A stretch of 20,336 bases of DNA, from positions 1 to 20,336 of IMG/VR virus record IMGVR_UViG_3300006753_000108; one strand, 5' to 3'. Below, piece after piece: positions 7,365-14,811 of this stretch. A program made the translations under genes and the position numbers. Below the pieces are notes generated by a model. It saw nothing but the letters and a program-made list of their open reading frames with translations, ran no database searches and was not told the DNA's origin. Source of the stretch: a virus. Positions within the stretch are counted from its first letter, which is position 1, and every line of letters begins with the position of its first letter.

Positions 7365-7945
7365 ATTAAATTTTCCAACTTGTTCCAAGCCGCTTCACGA
7401 TCTAACATAGCGGCGTTCATATTATCAATTTGACATTTGCCCCAAGTTTTTTGATTCGTATTATACATACGAGTTAAATTATAAATTGTTCTTTCATCAG
7501 GCACGGCTTCTTCAGGCGTTTTACCACGTTCAATTCTACGAGCAACTACGGCTTCTAAACATGTCTTAATATCCGTATCTAAAAACAAAAAGAAAAAAGG
7601 AGTCGTTTCTGCTAGTTCTTTCCAACGTCCATAGCTATTACAGGTAAGTAGCCCTTCAAAGATAACGTGTTTGTGAATTTCATTTGCCTTTACTACAAGA
7701 TTCATAACCTGATCTTGAGTTTTAATAGTATCACAACCCCCGCACTTAGTTTCATAGCGACCTACTACATGAACCCCGTTGTTGAGCGTGTAGCCAACAA
7801 TCTTTTTCTTAGTAGTTGATTTTAATATATCTCGTTTTCCAAGCACATAATCTTCAATGTGATCAACAACAGGATATTTGTCAAACAGCCGCTTTATCAT
7901 GTAACTTTTACCTGTGCCAGAAGTTCCTCGTATATTAATTATCAT
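7355..7945 (-). CDS. P-loop kinase, candidate 5-hmdU DNA or nucleotide kinase
   Basis: 196 residues. Walker A is GTSGTGKS (7-14). VIFEGLL (94-100) is a Walker B-like strand, and Arg136/Arg137/Arg140 form a likely lid. A distinctive block, GRYETKCGGCDTIKTQDQV (62-80), carries a CxxC pair. Size and lid fit small-molecule or nucleotide kinases. In hypermodifying phages a P-loop domain phosphorylates 5-hydroxymethyl-dU in DNA, often fused to the helical domain that is here encoded separately at 8800-9654. I infer a split version of that enzyme; a dNMP kinase is the alternative. GGAG lies about 7 nt before the ATG, and the gene overlaps both neighbours by about 10 nt. Confidence 0.8.
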   Translation of the reverse strand: MIINIRGTSGTGKSYMIKRLFDKYPVVDHIEDYVLGKRDILKSTTKKKIVGYTLNNGVHVVGRYETKCGGCDTIKTQDQVMNLVVKANEIHKHVIFEGLLTCNSYGRWKELAETTPFFFLFLDTDIKTCLEAVVARRIERGKTPEEAVPDERTIYNLTRMYNTNQKTWGKCQIDNMNAAMLDREAAWNKLENLICT

Positions 7946-8483
7946 TTAAATTCTCCAATTTTTCAAATACCGAGAAACATCTAATGCGGTTATTGAAACC
8001 ACACATAATGCCCACGGCAGCGACAAATTTTCCATTTTTTGGACACTTGGGTAAAATGTAGTGAAGGATCCCCACCTTACCGCCAATTTCAAGCACTTCG
8101 AATGCTCTTTTAATAATCTCATTTGGCTTTGGATAATTATCAGCCCCCGCCCAATATTTATTAGCGTCTTCCATTGAATACGGCGGGTCGCATATTATAT
8201 AGTTCCATTGCCCCGGCCATGGATCCCGCACATCTTGTAAATAATTAGGGGCACACTCAGGATTTATATCTAATGTTTTGTCGTTATCTCCAAAGCCTCC
8301 TTTATATGGATAAAGCCGCGACATACCGCCGCATACATGTAGAACATTATCGTTACGACTTGCGCCAATTAAGGTTCGTGCCCTTTCCGGGAATCCGCCA
8401 AGATAGGCACCGTAATATTTCTTCCCATCTTTTAGTTTGGCTCTAGCAAGAAACCAAATATCGGTAATGGGCCTATACGTCAT
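7935..8483 (-). CDS. SAM-dependent methyltransferase with DPPY motif
   Basis: 182 residues. It has a Rossmann start (NVLHVCGG, 46-53), an acidic Asp72 ending strand 2 (TLDINPE), Asp84 and Asp87 in LQDVRDPW, and the catalytic DPPYS at 99-103 preceded by hydrophobic WNYIIC. DPPY is the signature of amino-group DNA methyltransferases (N6-adenine or N4-cytosine). No separate target-recognition domain is visible in this short protein. It could methylate adenine or cytosine, or an amine on a modified base. The start is an ATGA overlap with the upstream gene and the end overlaps the kinase by 11 nt. Confidence 0.8.
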   Translation of the reverse strand: MTYRPITDIWFLARAKLKDGKKYYGAYLGGFPERARTLIGASRNDNVLHVCGGMSRLYPYKGGFGDNDKTLDINPECAPNYLQDVRDPWPGQWNYIICDPPYSMEDANKYWAGADNYPKPNEIIKRAFEVLEIGGKVGILHYILPKCPKNGKFVAAVGIMCGFNNRIRCFSVFEKLENLNDN

Positions 8484-8734
8484 TTTACTCGACTTTTCAT
8501 TTTATCTACAAATGGCTGCGTAAATCCTTGATACTTTTCATGGCCTAACTTATCACGTACTAGGGCATTATAAATTTCCACTAAGGCCAAGGCTCTATCC
8601 GACATTTCTGCATTTTCAGGTAAAAATAACTGTGTGCCATCTTCTTCGGTTATTACTACAGCCGTATCATTTGGAGACAGGGTGATATTTTTACCTTGAA
8701 TAACATTATAAGCATCCGCAAAGCCCGGAAACAA
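8480..8734 (-). CDS. Hypothetical protein, start codon unclear
   Basis: From the TTG at 8734 this is 84 residues with no recognised family: a beta-rich N-terminus (NITLSPNDTAVVITEEDGTQ) and a helical C-terminus. The TTG has no ribosome site. The frame stays open and protein-like to about 8800 (KVKNTAGAVVPIEVNALF precedes it), where a perfect AAGGAG (8795-8800) overlaps the stop codon of the previous gene. No ATG, GTG or TTG follows that site in frame; the nearest codons are ATA (8789-8791) and ATC (8786-8788). The true product may therefore start at 8788-8791 and have about 103 residues. It ends in an ATGA overlap with the methyltransferase. Confidence 0.65.
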   Translation of the reverse strand: MFPGFADAYNVIQGKNITLSPNDTAVVITEEDGTQLFLPENAEMSDRALALVEIYNALVRDKLGHEKYQGFTQPFVDKMKSRVK

Positions 8735-8799
8735 AGCATTGACTTCGATTGGAACTACGGCCCCCGCAGTATTTTTTACTTTTGTGATTATAGTCTCCT

Positions 8800-9654
8800 T
8801 TATGATTCAAATCGTTTATATTTATTTCTTGGACGTCCTTCGCCCAGCCGCACCCTTTCATACTTATCAAATTCACAAAGTTGAAATTGTATGCAGTGTA
8901 AATCCAATTCAATGTAGTGTTCGGGCCAGTGAAATGCTCGTTGACCAAATATCGCTAATAATTCCCTTAACATTTGCTTTTCAGATCGTTTGGCTTTTAT
9001 ATCATATTCAAAAACTCGGTTAAGGCCACGCCGAGCACCCGGACCGAGAGGACACCAAGTATTGCGATCTTTACATTTTGACAAAACAGGAGTGTGCATT
9101 GCGTCTTGCAAAACTTCTTTTGTCATAAAGCCACTGCCGCCAAAACCTTTTAACTGACGCATACGATTGGCTGTTGTTTCCCAGGATTTTGAATTAAGCG
9201 CCAATGCGGCAAGAGAATCTTTTATTTCCCAAAGCGGGCGTAAGAAAAGATTGCACACAACTTCTTGTTTCGGGGCACTTATTCCTTGGTTAGTGATAAC
9301 ATAAGCCCCAGTAAAAACACGCATACCGGCCGACAAACGATTAGTGGCAAGTTGAATTATTCTAATACTGTCAAATCTTGCTTGCCAGCCAACAGCTTCT
9401 GCAAATTCGATTGTTCCAAAGTAACGAAAAAAGGCACAGTTAAATAACTGTTTGCCGAGGGGTTCATTTAAATTAGGACCGGTCCAATGTTCCCGCATCC
9501 ATCTAGTAGTCTTATCGTGTTCTCTATCAACATTGGTAAATTTATATGTTTGTAAAATTTTATCGTCGGTCCAAGGCCACGGCGCACCTGTTTCTTTCTT
9601 TAGGCGAATTTCTTCTCGCTTACACATAAATTCACAAAACTCTTTAGTTCTCAT
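8800..9654 (-). CDS. aGPT-Pplase / 5-hmdU DNA kinase helical-domain protein
   Basis: 284 residues. The N-terminal block has KREEIRLKKETGAPWPWTDD (12-31), then YKFTNVDREHDKTTRW (37-52). A helix-hairpin-helix-like stretch, LKGFGGSGFMTKEVLQDAM, is at 168-186. The C-terminus has EFDKYERVRLGEGRPRNKY (261-279). These match what I know of the aGPT-Pplase2 / HMUDK_hel family, identified by Iyer and Aravind and linked to phages with 5-hmdU-derived hypermodified thymine (phiW-14, SP10, ViI, M6). Family members act on hydroxymethyluracil in DNA, forming a pyrophosphorylated intermediate that is then displaced by another group. The P-loop partner appears to be the gene at 7355-7945. The ATG sits just after the stop of the 9657 gene, with GGGGG upstream. 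Confidence 0.85.
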   Translation of the reverse strand: MRTKEFCEFMCKREEIRLKKETGAPWPWTDDKILQTYKFTNVDREHDKTTRWMREHWTGPNLNEPLGKQLFNCAFFRYFGTIEFAEAVGWQARFDSIRIIQLATNRLSAGMRVFTGAYVITNQGISAPKQEVVCNLFLRPLWEIKDSLAALALNSKSWETTANRMRQLKGFGGSGFMTKEVLQDAMHTPVLSKCKDRNTWCPLGPGARRGLNRVFEYDIKAKRSEKQMLRELLAIFGQRAFHWPEHYIELDLHCIQFQLCEFDKYERVRLGEGRPRNKYKRFES

Positions 9655-9656
9655 TT

Positions 9657-9875
9657 CTAACCCCCGAATAAATTATGAATAATATCAAACTTTCCTTGTT
9701 CTAAAAGCACTAATATATCCCGACCATCTATGGTGCTGGTGTCCTGATAAAGTGAACCATCGGTGGTACGGCCTAAAACAATGACATGATCAAATTCTAT
9801 TTCTTTCGCTCTTTCTAATATGTCTTTAGGTAGTGTTGGAACACCCTCCATAGTCACTACGTTTTTAATGTTCAT
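9657..9875 (-). CDS. Hypothetical small protein
   Basis: 72 residues, no named family. A short beta-alpha unit is visible (LPKDILERAKEIEFDHVIVLGRT), then DGSLYQDTSTIDGRDILVLLE. Such small beta/alpha proteins are frequent in phage replication modules. AAGGGA lies about 6 nt before the ATG, which supports the start. It ends 2 nt before the aGPT-Pplase-like gene and follows the structured spacer at 9876-9979, so it is the first gene of the modification block. Confidence 0.6.
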   Translation of the reverse strand: MNIKNVVTMEGVPTLPKDILERAKEIEFDHVIVLGRTTDGSLYQDTSTIDGRDILVLLEQGKFDIIHNLFGG

Positions 9876-9979
9876 GACATTCCCTTAAAAGGTGTGGGCT
9901 TCTCACCCACTTGAAGGTTACAAGAATTGGTGTTAAAATAAACTCCAATTCGGGGAGTCGAACCTTTAAGACCTAGGCA
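9876..9979 (-). other. Structured spacer with two hairpins and a tRNA T-arm lookalike
   Basis: These 104 nt lie between two minus-strand genes, longer than most gaps in this operon. Hairpin 1 (9924-9951) has perfect 7-bp arms GAATTGG/CCAATTC plus three inner pairs. Hairpin 2 (9894-9910) has 5-bp arms GTGGG/CCCAC around a 7-nt loop, then a short T-run on the minus strand. At 9954-9964 the minus strand reads GGTTCGACTCC, like a tRNA T-arm, but it does not fold into a tRNA. It may be an RNA control element, terminator or attachment-site remnant. Confidence 0.4.
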
Positions 9980-10282
9980 CTAGGCCGCTTGCTTGTTCTC
10001 TACGGAACCTTCTAAACGAATACGACCATAGGCTGTATCTTTTCGAACATTACGCAAAGTGCCGCCAATAGCTTTCGCCTTGACCAAAAATTCAGCAACT
10101 GTCATGCCATCCCTATACACAGCAAAGATCTTTGCTGCTTTTGTGCCCTCCCGGCGTTGACGAACATTATCGTCCCCAACTAAATAAATTTTTTGGTCGG
10201 GACCAACCATCACGTTTTTAATGTCGTCCTTAGAAACTAAAGGAGTCTTTGGTCTTTTAGTTTCTTCTATATTATTAGCCAT
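9980..10282 (-). CDS. Hypothetical small basic protein, possible HTH fold
   Basis: 100 residues. The N-terminus is charged and probably flexible. The C-terminal half (GTKAAKIFAVYRDGMTVAEF, then Gly-Gly-Thr-Leu-Arg and YGRIRLE) reads like a helix-turn-helix followed by a beta hairpin, as in small phage DNA-binding proteins. This is pattern-based and I cannot name a family. GGAGG lies 8 nt before the ATG. It sits between the helicase gene and the structured spacer before the modification genes. Confidence 0.6.
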   Translation of the reverse strand: MANNIEETKRPKTPLVSKDDIKNVMVGPDQKIYLVGDDNVRQRREGTKAAKIFAVYRDGMTVAEFLVKAKAIGGTLRNVRKDTAYGRIRLEGSVENKQAA

Positions 10283-10340
10283 ATTTTAGTCCTCCACTTG
10301 TGGGCTGAATACTTTCTGATAAAAATAGCATACCATCAAA

Positions 10341-11828
10341 CTATATTGGATAAAAGAAGAACTTTGTGTTTGGGACAATAATGTGCAAATTTTTTCGAGT
10401 TCTAGTTGCTCCTACGTAGAATACTCGTTTTTCTGCGTCCGGCATTTTAATCATATCTTGATACGTACGATGAGCCATGTCTGTGAATAAAATAACATTA
10501 TCTGCTTCACCCCCTTTTGCCCCATGTATTGTAGAAAGATTTATTCTAGGAGTTTTAGTTATTTTTTCACCCTTGCGTAAAGCAGCTATCATATAAGAAC
10601 GTTCTACTAAACTCATTTTATCAAAAGCTTCGTGCCATATAGCCGTTGTTAGTATTTCAAAATTATCTTTTAAAAATTCTAAAGTGAAGCAACCTTCCTT
10701 TGGAATTTTTGCCATCTTGCCTTTAATATTCCAAATAATGTTTTTAGCTTCTTTAGCATTGCATTCACCTCCTTTTCGTAATTTTTCCCACGCCATTATT
10801 GTGTCTAAAGTAGTTTGATCTACACTCCGGCGTTGTCGTCTTTCGTAAATCAAACCTTCTCTTCGACACTGTTCCTCTACAGGATCTAGGAAAAATGCAT
10901 TTCTAGCTAACACCAACCAGCTTCCCTTATCCATGTTAATATTTTCAGTTGTGGTGTGATAATTTATTCCCCCTTCTTCTTCTTTACTAGCCCATTGTTT
11001 TTCTCTGCGTGTTTTTACTTCTTTTATAATATTTAAAGCAAAATTTTGAATTTTTTGGGGAGTTCTATAACTTTTATTTAAGGTATTCACCTTTCCTTTA
11101 AGATTAATAAAATAATTTATATCTGCCCCTGCCCATTGAAATATGGCCTGATCATCATCTCCAGCTACAATAACTTTTTTTGCTGAAGCCGCCAATTTTT
11201 CAACCATGCGCCACTGGAGTTGACTAAGGTCTTGGGCTTCGTCAATAACCAAAAGATCAAGAGAAGGAGCACCGCCGTCCCCAACAAAACGCTCAAGCAT
11301 ATCAGTGAAATCAAATAAACCGTGAGCAAGCTTAAATTTTTTAAGTCCATTATGCACTCTCTCTATTTCATACCAGCCTAAATCATTAGTATTTGATTTC
11401 CACTGTTTTTCTAAAGACACGCATTTTAATCTAGCTAAAGAAGAAAGAAACAACGCTTTGTCGCCTTTACTGTTTCCGTATATTGTTCCGTCCTCTGAAT
11501 TTATTTTTCCACTAATTCTAAGCCCCATAATATCACCAAATTCTTGATATTTTTTATAATTCATGACATGATTTTTACTTAGTCCTAGCATTCTAAAAGC
11601 CATGCTATGTAAAGTGCGAAAATGAGGTAGTTGTTTTTCTGACAGCATAAAACGATCACGCGCACGTTCTATGGCTTCATTTGCTGCTTTACGAGTAAAA
11701 GCCACAAATCCTATCCTATCCGGTCTTACGCCTTCTTGTAATGCCTTATCCACTTGATCTAATAAAAAAGTTGTTTTTCCGGTTCCTGGTTATGGGGGGC
11801 CGATAATTATTTCTGGACGAAATGTCAT
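10341..11828 (-). CDS. UvrD/Rep-like SF1 helicase, in-frame TAA in Walker A
   Basis: Reading from the ATG at 11828 (AAGGAG 10 nt upstream), the N-terminus is MTFRPEIIIGPP, then TAA (11790-11792), then PGTGKTTFLLDQV in the same frame. The remaining 470 residues from the GTG at 11753 are intact and carry the other SF1A motifs: Ia (FVAFTRKAANEA), DEAQD at 171-175, GDDDQAIFQW (198-207), SYRTP, STIHGAKG and YVGATRTR. Numbering is from that GTG. The stop is flanked by identical CCA codons, and removing TAACCA restores the canonical GPPGTGKT P-loop. A product starting at GTG 11753 would lack the P-loop and could not hydrolyse ATP. Either a recoding event makes the full protein, or the gene is freshly inactivated, or there is a sequencing variant. 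It would normally unwind DNA for replication or recombination. Confidence 0.85.
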
Positions 11829-11866
11829 CGGCCCCAGTCTCCTTCATAATAATCATACGTTTTCAT

Positions 11867-13402
11867 TTACAGTACATCTCCCCCCATATCTGGCAAATTA
11901 AATGAACCCACTTGTTGTTCAGGCTCTGGGATATGCCAAACATTTACCCCTCGGCCGCGAATTTTAAAAAAGTGAGTTTTGCCACCCACAACTTCTGAAT
12001 CTAATTTTGCGCTTATTTGACTTCTTGTATAGTACTTAAAACCATGACGCAAAAGATAAGCTTCAAGATCCTGTAAACGAAAAAATACTCTGGCTAAATT
12101 ATCGTCCTCTGGATCTGTTCCTGTCCAAGGTCTTCCAAGCAATAATTCTTCTCTGTTATTACTGGCTAGTCTACTGTCTGTGGTAAATGAATAAAGTAAC
12201 TCCATAAACTGATCAACTAGCCCTGCCCCTTCTGGTTTATCCAATGGAATACATTTATCCATTAATGATTGAATTAAACTTTGCCATTGTCTTTCTGTTA
12301 CTTTTGGGGGCATGTAATTTAGATTATTCATACAAACTTTTTGAAATTTAAATTGCTGCTGTAATTCTTCCGTAGATAATTCTAGGGTTGTGTTATTTAC
12401 TTCAAGAAACCATACGGGTTGATCCGTGGGTATTTTACGAAGACTATTCATAATAGGTAAGGCTCCCCCACCTATGCCAAATTTTCTTGTTCTGCATATT
12501 GTTGCATTGCAAAAGGCTGAAATAGGCTGATCATTACATCTAAAGTTATAATCTTTTTTGTCTAATTGCTTAATTATAATTTGAACTTCTTTTGAACTCA
12601 GCGGAGGATCCATGTGGTTTTTATTTAATTTTTCAAGTTCTTTTTCCCAACCATCTGGGAATGCTTTTTTGCAATATACTCCTAAAGCAAATAAGCCATT
12701 GTTTCTAGTTCCTTGAGGAAATCCTTGCGCCACTAAACATTGCAAACAAGGCGGACCATCTACCAATGTTTCATTTGCTATTGAAGTTTCTATGGCGTTT
12801 AGTTCTTTAAAAGTTATTCGACTATCCTCAGCATATTTTAAAAAGCTTTCTAGTCGCATAGCCTTGCCTTTTCTATCTAAGGCATAACGAGTTCCGTCAT
12901 TACCCCCGAAATAAGGCATATTTAACCAGTTACCAAGATCCCCTTTGTCCACTAGCACTTTAGATTGCTTTGGAAAAATTTCTGATTTGCCATAGCCAAG
13001 AGAAGCTGCAATTTCAGATAGTTTAATTTGAAGTTCTTTTGCTAAAACTGGGTCACTAAAGAAAATAGCTAAATGACAACCCCCACTTTTTGAACGCAGA
13101 GGTATCATGGGCAGTTTTTGTTTATAGACTCGTAGAGCCAGTGTTTTGATATCTAGGGCATAGTCATCGATATCTATAGCCCCCCAGACACAAAAATTAT
13201 CCCGATTAATTGGAATTATACCAAGATTTTGCTCACCATTTAAGTGAGCTTCCCATAAAGCAATGGTCACAGGTTCTCGCTTAGTAAATGCCTTGCCTTG
13301 TTGTTTTCCGTTTTGGTCTTTTGCATCCGCTAAAATATGTACGCCGTGGGCTTCTTCCATACCGGCGAATAAATTCATCATGCGGTTGGCTAAAGAAGGC
13401 AT
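11867..13402 (-). CDS. Archaeo-eukaryotic-type primase (PrimPol-like) with PriCT domain
   Basis: 511 residues. The catalytic AEP core is at about 20-190: motif I GAIDIDD (Asp77/Asp79), motif II SKSGGCHL (His110), then EIFPKQ (Glu141) and GNWLNMPYFGG (157-167), an arrangement I associate with TOTE-type and phage AEPs. Residues about 230-290 (RNNGLFALGVYCKK, later MDPPLSSKEV) fit a PriCT-1 domain. Cysteines 219, 222, 289, 298 and 303 cluster around it and could bind zinc or an iron-sulfur cluster. The C-terminal 190 residues are not recognised; no helicase motifs occur. It should lay primers for the polymerase, with helicases supplied by neighbouring genes. The start follows a G-run and the hairpin at 13420-13444. 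Confidence 0.85.
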   Translation of the reverse strand: MPSLANRMMNLFAGMEEAHGVHILADAKDQNGKQQGKAFTKREPVTIALWEAHLNGEQNLGIIPINRDNFCVWGAIDIDDYALDIKTLALRVYKQKLPMIPLRSKSGGCHLAIFFSDPVLAKELQIKLSEIAASLGYGKSEIFPKQSKVLVDKGDLGNWLNMPYFGGNDGTRYALDRKGKAMRLESFLKYAEDSRITFKELNAIETSIANETLVDGPPCLQCLVAQGFPQGTRNNGLFALGVYCKKAFPDGWEKELEKLNKNHMDPPLSSKEVQIIIKQLDKKDYNFRCNDQPISAFCNATICRTRKFGIGGGALPIMNSLRKIPTDQPVWFLEVNNTTLELSTEELQQQFKFQKVCMNNLNYMPPKVTERQWQSLIQSLMDKCIPLDKPEGAGLVDQFMELLYSFTTDSRLASNNREELLLGRPWTGTDPEDDNLARVFFRLQDLEAYLLRHGFKYYTRSQISAKLDSEVVGGKTHFFKIRGRGVNVWHIPEPEQQVGSFNLPDMGGDVL

Positions 13403-13419
13403 TTGACCCCCCGAAAATG

Positions 13420-13444
13420 CCCCCGCCCCTTAAAGGGGCGGGGG
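13420..13444 (-). terminator. Strong GC hairpin between SSB-like and primase genes
   Basis: This is a perfect inverted repeat of 11-bp arms (CCCCCGCCCCT / AGGGGCGGGGG) with a TAA loop, 7 nt after one stop codon and 17 nt before the primase ATG. On the minus strand it is followed by CATTTTC, so only a short U-run. It may act as a leaky terminator or 3'-end stabiliser that raises SSB-like expression over primase. Confidence 0.6.
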
Positions 13445-13451
13445 AAGTTAA

Positions 13452-14246
13452 TTAAAAGGGGGCTTCTTCCGCTGCAAATTTGGTGCTAACAGTTTCTTCT
13501 TGAGTATGTTTGACAATAACATCGCCTTGCCCAATAGCCTTACTGAATACTTTAGCAGCACGATAAACATCTAGATTTGTCACAGGGCCGTGTAAAGCAA
13601 TATTCCAGCCAGACCAGTGGTTGTCGTCTTTTGACTCTCCTGTTGTTGTTATCTTGTACATTCGGCTATAGCTGGGGGCTTTAACAACACCGTTGGAAGT
13701 CTTTAAAACTTGCTGTGCGATAAGACTGTTCCATTTACGGCTATGTTTTAATTGTGTGCTACTCATGGACATTACCGCCTGTTCCGCAGAACCGGCGTCT
13801 CCGTTTATTATAAGAACATAGTGTTCTGCCGTGTCCTCAATGATAGTGCCCTCCGTCGTAACATTTTTGTTTCTTTCATTTTTTGTGGTTTCTGGCAGCA
13901 CTTCATTACGGGCGTATGAATTAACAATACCCCCGCCAGATTCGCGTGGTGTCCACTCTAATACTTTGAAGTTAAAGCCACACGGAATTACGATGAGTTC
14001 ATCATTTTCTCCCCAAAGCTGCCCCGTCACAGTGTTAAAGATGTCTCCTTCTTGGGCACCTTCAATATACGCCCCGTCACGTTTAGCAAGTTGCGGACTC
14101 ATCTGTTGTAATATCCGCAAGAAAGGTATTGCCATGTCTTCGGTCGTTATTCCTTGTTGACCGTCACCGGCATCGGCTACCATTTCTTGTTCAAGATTAG
14201 CCGGTAAATTATCCTTTGTGTTTGCTACTACATTATTCTTAGCCAT
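13452..14246 (-). CDS. Conserved phage replication-module protein, possibly ssDNA-binding
   Basis: 264 residues from the ATG at 14246, which has AGGA 8 nt upstream. The frame extends further 5' but that part lies in the neighbouring gene. A Gln/Asp/Gly-rich N-terminus precedes ITTEDMAIPFLRILQQMSPQ and YIEGAQEGDIFNTVTGQLWG, then a beta-rich body (ELIVIPCGFNFKVLEW) and an acidic C-terminal tail ending EEAPF. The acidic tail and beta-rich body suit a phage single-stranded DNA-binding protein, and its place before the primase supports a replication role. I do not recognise a characterised family, so the function is inferred. Confidence 0.7.
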   Translation of the reverse strand: MAKNNVVANTKDNLPANLEQEMVADAGDGQQGITTEDMAIPFLRILQQMSPQLAKRDGAYIEGAQEGDIFNTVTGQLWGENDELIVIPCGFNFKVLEWTPRESGGGIVNSYARNEVLPETTKNERNKNVTTEGTIIEDTAEHYVLIINGDAGSAEQAVMSMSSTQLKHSRKWNSLIAQQVLKTSNGVVKAPSYSRMYKITTTGESKDDNHWSGWNIALHGPVTNLDVYRAAKVFSKAIGQGDVIVKHTQEETVSTKFAAEEAPF

Positions 14247-14250
14247 TGTA

Positions 14251-14811
14251 CTATCCTTTTTTAATGGTCGATTTTTGTCCAAGGTATGCTCCGAAAAGCT
14301 CAAGCGGGATGGACATACCCGCTTCGACCTGTTCACGCAACCATGCTTTAAGCGTACTTGAGTGAACACTTTCTTTGTCTGTAGGCATTAATCCTAAACC
14401 AGACAAAGCCGTGACCGCTTTTGTGGCGGATTCTTCATTTTTTCCCACATCAACGGAAACAATATGTTTAATGATGTCCCCGAAATCATTATTCCGAAGC
14501 CACTCATGAGCTTCTTCTAAGTTTTCTTTTGGAATTTTAGCACTTACAAAAGGTTTTATCATAAGTGTATCACCATTGGCTGTGGTAATTTTACTTAATC
14601 CTATTTCATCCATAACAGCTGGAATAATCCGTGTTTGAAGTTCTAAGAGCTTTGCTTTATTTGCCCTAAGAAGTTCCTCATTTTCTTCAACAATTTTTTC
14701 CCAGTAAACTTGTTCTTGAACCAGTTTTGCAATTTCTTCCAACTTAGAATTATTCGGAATTTCAGGGTTTAAGGCATCATTTTCCATTTCAGCAAATACA
14801 TCGTTAGTCAT
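14251..14811 (-). CDS. Conserved phage protein, coiled-coil N-terminus
   Basis: 186 residues, no assigned function. Residues about 22-65 form a Glu/Leu-rich likely coiled coil (KLEEIAKLVQEQVYWEKIVE onward). The second half has ITTANGDTLMIKPFVSAKIP and a C-terminal block (TLKAWLREQVEAG, IPLELFGAYLGQ). The pattern looks like proteins I associate with phage replication regions. The start is strong (AAGGAG 7 nt upstream) and is an ATGA overlap with the gene before; the stop lies 4 nt before the SSB-like gene. Confidence 0.65.
   Translation of the reverse strand: MTNDVFAEMENDALNPEIPNNSKLEEIAKLVQEQVYWEKIVEENEELLRANKAKLLELQTRIIPAVMDEIGLSKITTANGDTLMIKPFVSAKIPKENLEEAHEWLRNNDFGDIIKHIVSVDVGKNEESATKAVTALSGLGLMPTDKESVHSSTLKAWLREQVEAGMSIPLELFGAYLGQKSTIKKG

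Noticed and set aside
9890-9979. A tRNA gene on either strand
   Set aside because: There is a T-loop lookalike on the minus strand and a 5-bp stem with 7-nt loop on the plus strand, but they are on opposite strands. The T stem pairs at only two of five positions and no acceptor or D-arm can be formed.
11784-11800. Single-base indel in the G-run as the cause of the helicase stop
   Set aside because: Both sides of the stop are in the same frame, so one indel would not repair it; two compensating indels would be needed and would give a non-canonical P-loop.
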